DNA of 64,000 nt from Microbacterium sp. TPD7012 (lineage in GTDB: Bacteria > Actinomycetota > Actinomycetes > Actinomycetales > Microbacteriaceae): contig NZ_QDFV01000002.1 in the NCBI RefSeq assembly GCF_003075395.1, positions 784,772-848,771 on the forward strand. The letters are read 5' to 3'. A model generated the notes under the pieces. That model searched no databases, was not told where the DNA came from, and saw only the letters and a list, made by a program, of their open reading frames with translations. Below, piece after piece: positions 62,158 to 64,000 of this stretch. The number at the start of each line of letters is the position of its first letter. Positions within the stretch are counted from its first letter, which is position 1. The position numbers and the translations under genes were made by a program.

Positions 62158-63687
62158 ATGAAACGAATGCCCCTCGCGCTCGCCGCAGCAGTGGCCGCGA
62201 CCCTCGCGCTCACCAGTTGCAGCGGCGGAACGTCTCCGTCACCGTCCGACGGCAGCGGCGCCGAAGGACCCGACGCTCTCAACATCGGCAACTTCCTCGA
62301 CGTCACCTCCTGGGATCCGTCACTGGCCGACATCGGCTTCGACGGTCCCTACCTCTCTGCGGTCTACGACGCGCTGATCGCCCTCGACGAGGACGGCGCG
62401 CCCATCCCGTCGCTCGCGACCGAATGGACCGTCGCCGACGACGATCTCAGCATCGACCTCGACATCCGGACCGACGCGGTCTTCAGCGACGGCACCCCGG
62501 TCGATGCGGATGCAGTGGTGAAGAGCCTCGAATACCTCAAGGCCGGCCCGCGCTCCGGCGAGGCGTACCTCAATGTCGCCTCGTTCGAGAAGGTCGACGA
62601 CGACACGATCAGCATCCGGCTCACGCAGCGCGACGACACGATCCTCTATCTGATGGGTCTCGGCCGCAGTTACGTCATGTCGCCGGCGTCCATCGAGGCC
62701 GGGTCTCTCGGCAAGGAGCCGATCGGCTCCGGCCCCTATGTGCTCGACAGCACCACGAGCGTCGCCGGCGCGGAGTACCACTTCACCAAGACCGCCGACC
62801 ATTGGGATGCCGCGACGTATCCGTTCTCCGAGCTGTCGATCTTCCCGATCACCGACGCCACCGCTCGGCACAACGCCATGCTCAGCGGCCAGATCAACGT
62901 GCAGTACGGCGACGTCGCCAACCTCGAGCAGGCGGGGCAGCAGGGATGGAACGTCGCCCAGCGCGTCTCCGGCTGGGCGGGCCTCGTGATCACCGACCAC
63001 ACCGGTGCCAAGAGCGAGCCGCTCGGCAAGCTCGAGGTGCGGCAGGCACTCAACTACGCCTTCGACGGCGCCGCGGTCCTCGCCGCCGTCGGCAGCGGAG
63101 CCGGAGTCGCCACCAACCAGGTCTTCCCCGACGGCGGCGACATCAACGATCCGGCGCTGAACGAGACCTACGCCTACAACATGGACAAGGCCAAGGAGCT
63201 GCTGGCGGATGCCGGCTACCCCGACGGCTTCGCGATCTCGATGCCCATGTCGCCGATCTTCGAGATGTGGAAGCCGTCCGCCGAGCAGGCGCTCAACGAG
63301 CTCGGGGTGACGGTGACCTGGGACAACATGCAGATGCCGGACTACCAGCTGAACGCGCCGAACTACCCGATGTTCATCTCCTTCCTGGCGATGGACGGGA
63401 ACGACGTCGCGACGGTGGCTCGTCAGGTCACCAGCGTGCAGTGGTTCAACCCCGAGCCCGACTACGCGCAGAACGACGTCATCGCTCCGCTCGTCGAGAA
63501 GGTGCAGACCGAGCGCGGCGACGCGCAGACCGCGGCCATCGAAGAGCTGAACAAGGCTCTCGTCGATCAGGCGTGGTGGTCGGTCTGGTATCAGGCGAAC
63601 AACATCTACTACACAGCGAGCGGCATCCAGCTGCAGCCGGTCGTCGGGATGATGTTCCCGACGCTGCGCTACATCACTCGGGGCTGA
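62158..63687 (+). CDS. Peptide/nickel-type ABC transporter substrate-binding lipoprotein
   Basis: 509 residues. The lipoprotein signal ends in LALTSC, followed by a Ser/Gly linker and the SBP_bac_5 fold (LNIGNFLDVTSWDPSLADIG; PIGSGPYVLDS; VRQALNYAFDGAAV). Binding proteins of this group deliver oligopeptides, opines or sugars to an ABC importer. The ATG is preceded by AGAAGGAAC. It should be followed by two permease genes, but the next gene is broken (63756). The substrate is unknown. Confidence 0.9.
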   Translation: MKRMPLALAAAVAATLALTSCSGGTSPSPSDGSGAEGPDALNIGNFLDVTSWDPSLADIGFDGPYLSAVYDALIALDEDGAPIPSLATEWTVADDDLSIDLDIRTDAVFSDGTPVDADAVVKSLEYLKAGPRSGEAYLNVASFEKVDDDTISIRLTQRDDTILYLMGLGRSYVMSPASIEAGSLGKEPIGSGPYVLDSTTSVAGAEYHFTKTADHWDAATYPFSELSIFPITDATARHNAMLSGQINVQYGDVANLEQAGQQGWNVAQRVSGWAGLVITDHTGAKSEPLGKLEVRQALNYAFDGAAVLAAVGSGAGVATNQVFPDGGDINDPALNETYAYNMDKAKELLADAGYPDGFAISMPMSPIFEMWKPSAEQALNELGVTVTWDNMQMPDYQLNAPNYPMFISFLAMDGNDVATVARQVTSVQWFNPEPDYAQNDVIAPLVEKVQTERGDAQTAAIEELNKALVDQAWWSVWYQANNIYYTASGIQLQPVVGMMFPTLRYITRG

Positions 63688-63693
63688 TGCTCC

Positions 63694-63724
63694 GGCCGGG
63701 GCGGCGCTCGCGTCCGCCCCGGCC
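63694..63724 (+). terminator. Strong intercistronic hairpin after the binding-protein gene
   Basis: GGCCGGGGCGG (63694-63704) and CCGCCCCGGCC (63714-63724) form a perfect 11-bp stem with a 9-nt loop and no U-tract. Such hairpins after binding-protein genes stabilise the upstream mRNA and lower permease expression. Confidence 0.65.
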
Positions 63725-63755
63725 CACCCCTTCCCCTCCGACCCGAGAGGTTCCC

Positions 63756-63820
63756 ATGCTTCTGTTCACGGCGAAGCGCGTGCTGTCCGGTCTGGTTCTG
63801 CTGGTCGCGGATCTGGCGTG
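63756..63820 (+). pseudogene. 5' fragment of an ABC transporter permease (DppB/OppB type), interrupted
   Basis: The ATG at 63756 with GAGAGG upstream starts MLLFTAKRVLSGLVLLVA, a typical first helix of a peptide-type permease. After residue ~18 the helix stops and the frame continues as a non-membrane, Arg/Pro-rich read-through. The break coincides with repeat copy 7 (63821-63842). This is either a real rearrangement or a sequence-assembly join at the repeat. Confidence 0.75.
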
Positions 63821-63842
63821 CTTCGACAGGCTCAGCAACCCA
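63821..63842. repeat. Dispersed short repeat, copy 7 (at the permease/lactonase junction)
   Basis: CTTCGACAGGCTCAGCAACC plus CA, a variant of the repeat core, located exactly between the broken permease frame and the lactonase fragment. Confidence 0.7.
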
Positions 63843-63846
63843 GGGG

Positions 63847-64000
63847 ACGAGCTCGGCAGCCCAAGGGTTGATCCTCGACCACGAGGTGGTGCTCCCGCTC
63901 GGCACCGGGCCTCGCCACATGGTCGTGCACCCCAGCGGGCACCTGCATGTCGTGACCGAGTACTCGTGCGAGGTGTTCACCCTCGCCGCCGGCGTCGACG
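63847..64000 (+). CDS. Partial lactonase-family beta-propeller protein (internal fragment)
   Basis: In the frame ending at the window edge the sequence reads GLILDHEVVLPLGTGPRHMV followed by VHPSGHLHVVTEYSCEVF. This is characteristic of the YbhE/6-phosphogluconolactonase-type seven-bladed propeller family (TGPRHMVxHPSG is its signature), taken from the middle of the protein. No start codon or N-terminal blades precede it; instead there is the repeat and the broken permease. The gene continues past 64000. Confidence 0.75.

Overview
The window is high-GC DNA, densely packed with genes on both strands. Codon use is GCC/GAC/CTC-rich, the heptamer GGATGCC/GGCATCC is very frequent, and several genes appear to be leaderless. 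This fits an actinobacterium, most likely a Microbacteriaceae such as Microbacterium; that assignment is inferred from sequence style and gene content, since no rRNA or tRNA marker is present. I see no phage, integrase, transposase, CRISPR array or RNA gene. The content looks like a chromosomal catabolic region.

Layout. 1-3.5 kb: a DUF4132 protein, probably cut by the window edge. 3.5-8.2 kb (minus): upper phenylacetate pathway paaA-B-C-D-E plus an enoyl-CoA hydratase/isomerase, with a PaaR-type operator upstream of paaA. 8.2-17.5 kb: an unrelated block holding a small hypothetical, a RecQ helicase with a phosphoribosyltransferase-like tail, an IclR regulator, the dihydroxyacetone kinase operon dhaK-dhaL-dhaM (DhaM fused to HPr and Enzyme I) and a lipoprotein. 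17.5-26.3 kb (minus): eight genes, each overlapping the next by 1 or 4 nt, read as bkdA-bkdB-bkdC-paaJ-paaF-paaH-paaZ-paaI. A 2-oxo acid dehydrogenase is thus coupled to the lower phenylacetate pathway. 26.5-30.7 kb (plus): Lrp- and TetR-type regulators (the TetR is a PaaR candidate), then an aldehyde dehydrogenase and a GMC oxidoreductase.

30.7-44.4 kb is the least explained part. It has two MoaF-family genes in two minus-strand operons. One is APC permease-MoaF-amidohydrolase. The other is AraC-type regulator, MoaF, SnoaL-like protein and a branched-chain-type ABC importer with a fused permease-ATPase. Two SDRs and a HAD phosphatase lie between. 44.5-48.4 kb: a DUF998 membrane protein, then an RpiR regulator divergent from a MurNAc/GlcNAc-type kinase and murQ. 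48.4-51.7 kb: a copper/topaquinone amine oxidase with its own TetR regulator; one operator-like 16-mer is found at both promoters. 51.7-60.3 kb: SDR, MFS exporter, two tandem esterases, two divergent aldo/keto reductase-like proteins lacking the catalytic His, an alcohol dehydrogenase, another SDR and a paired SMR exporter. 60.6-64 kb: a DUF222/HNH protein, a peptide-type solute-binding lipoprotein, and a broken permease gene joined at a dispersed repeat to part of a lactonase gene.

Taken together, the region looks devoted to aromatic and amine compounds. Amine oxidase and alcohol/aldehyde dehydrogenases could supply phenylacetaldehyde or phenylacetate, and PaaABCDE, PaaG, PaaZ, PaaF, PaaH and PaaJ would carry phenylacetyl-CoA to acetyl-CoA and succinyl-CoA. 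No phenylacetate-CoA ligase (paaK) is visible. The bkd-paa coupling raises the possibility that phenylacetyl-CoA is made directly from phenylpyruvate. A short repeat (core CCCTGAGCCTGTCGAAGGG) is scattered through the window, including inside three coding sequences.
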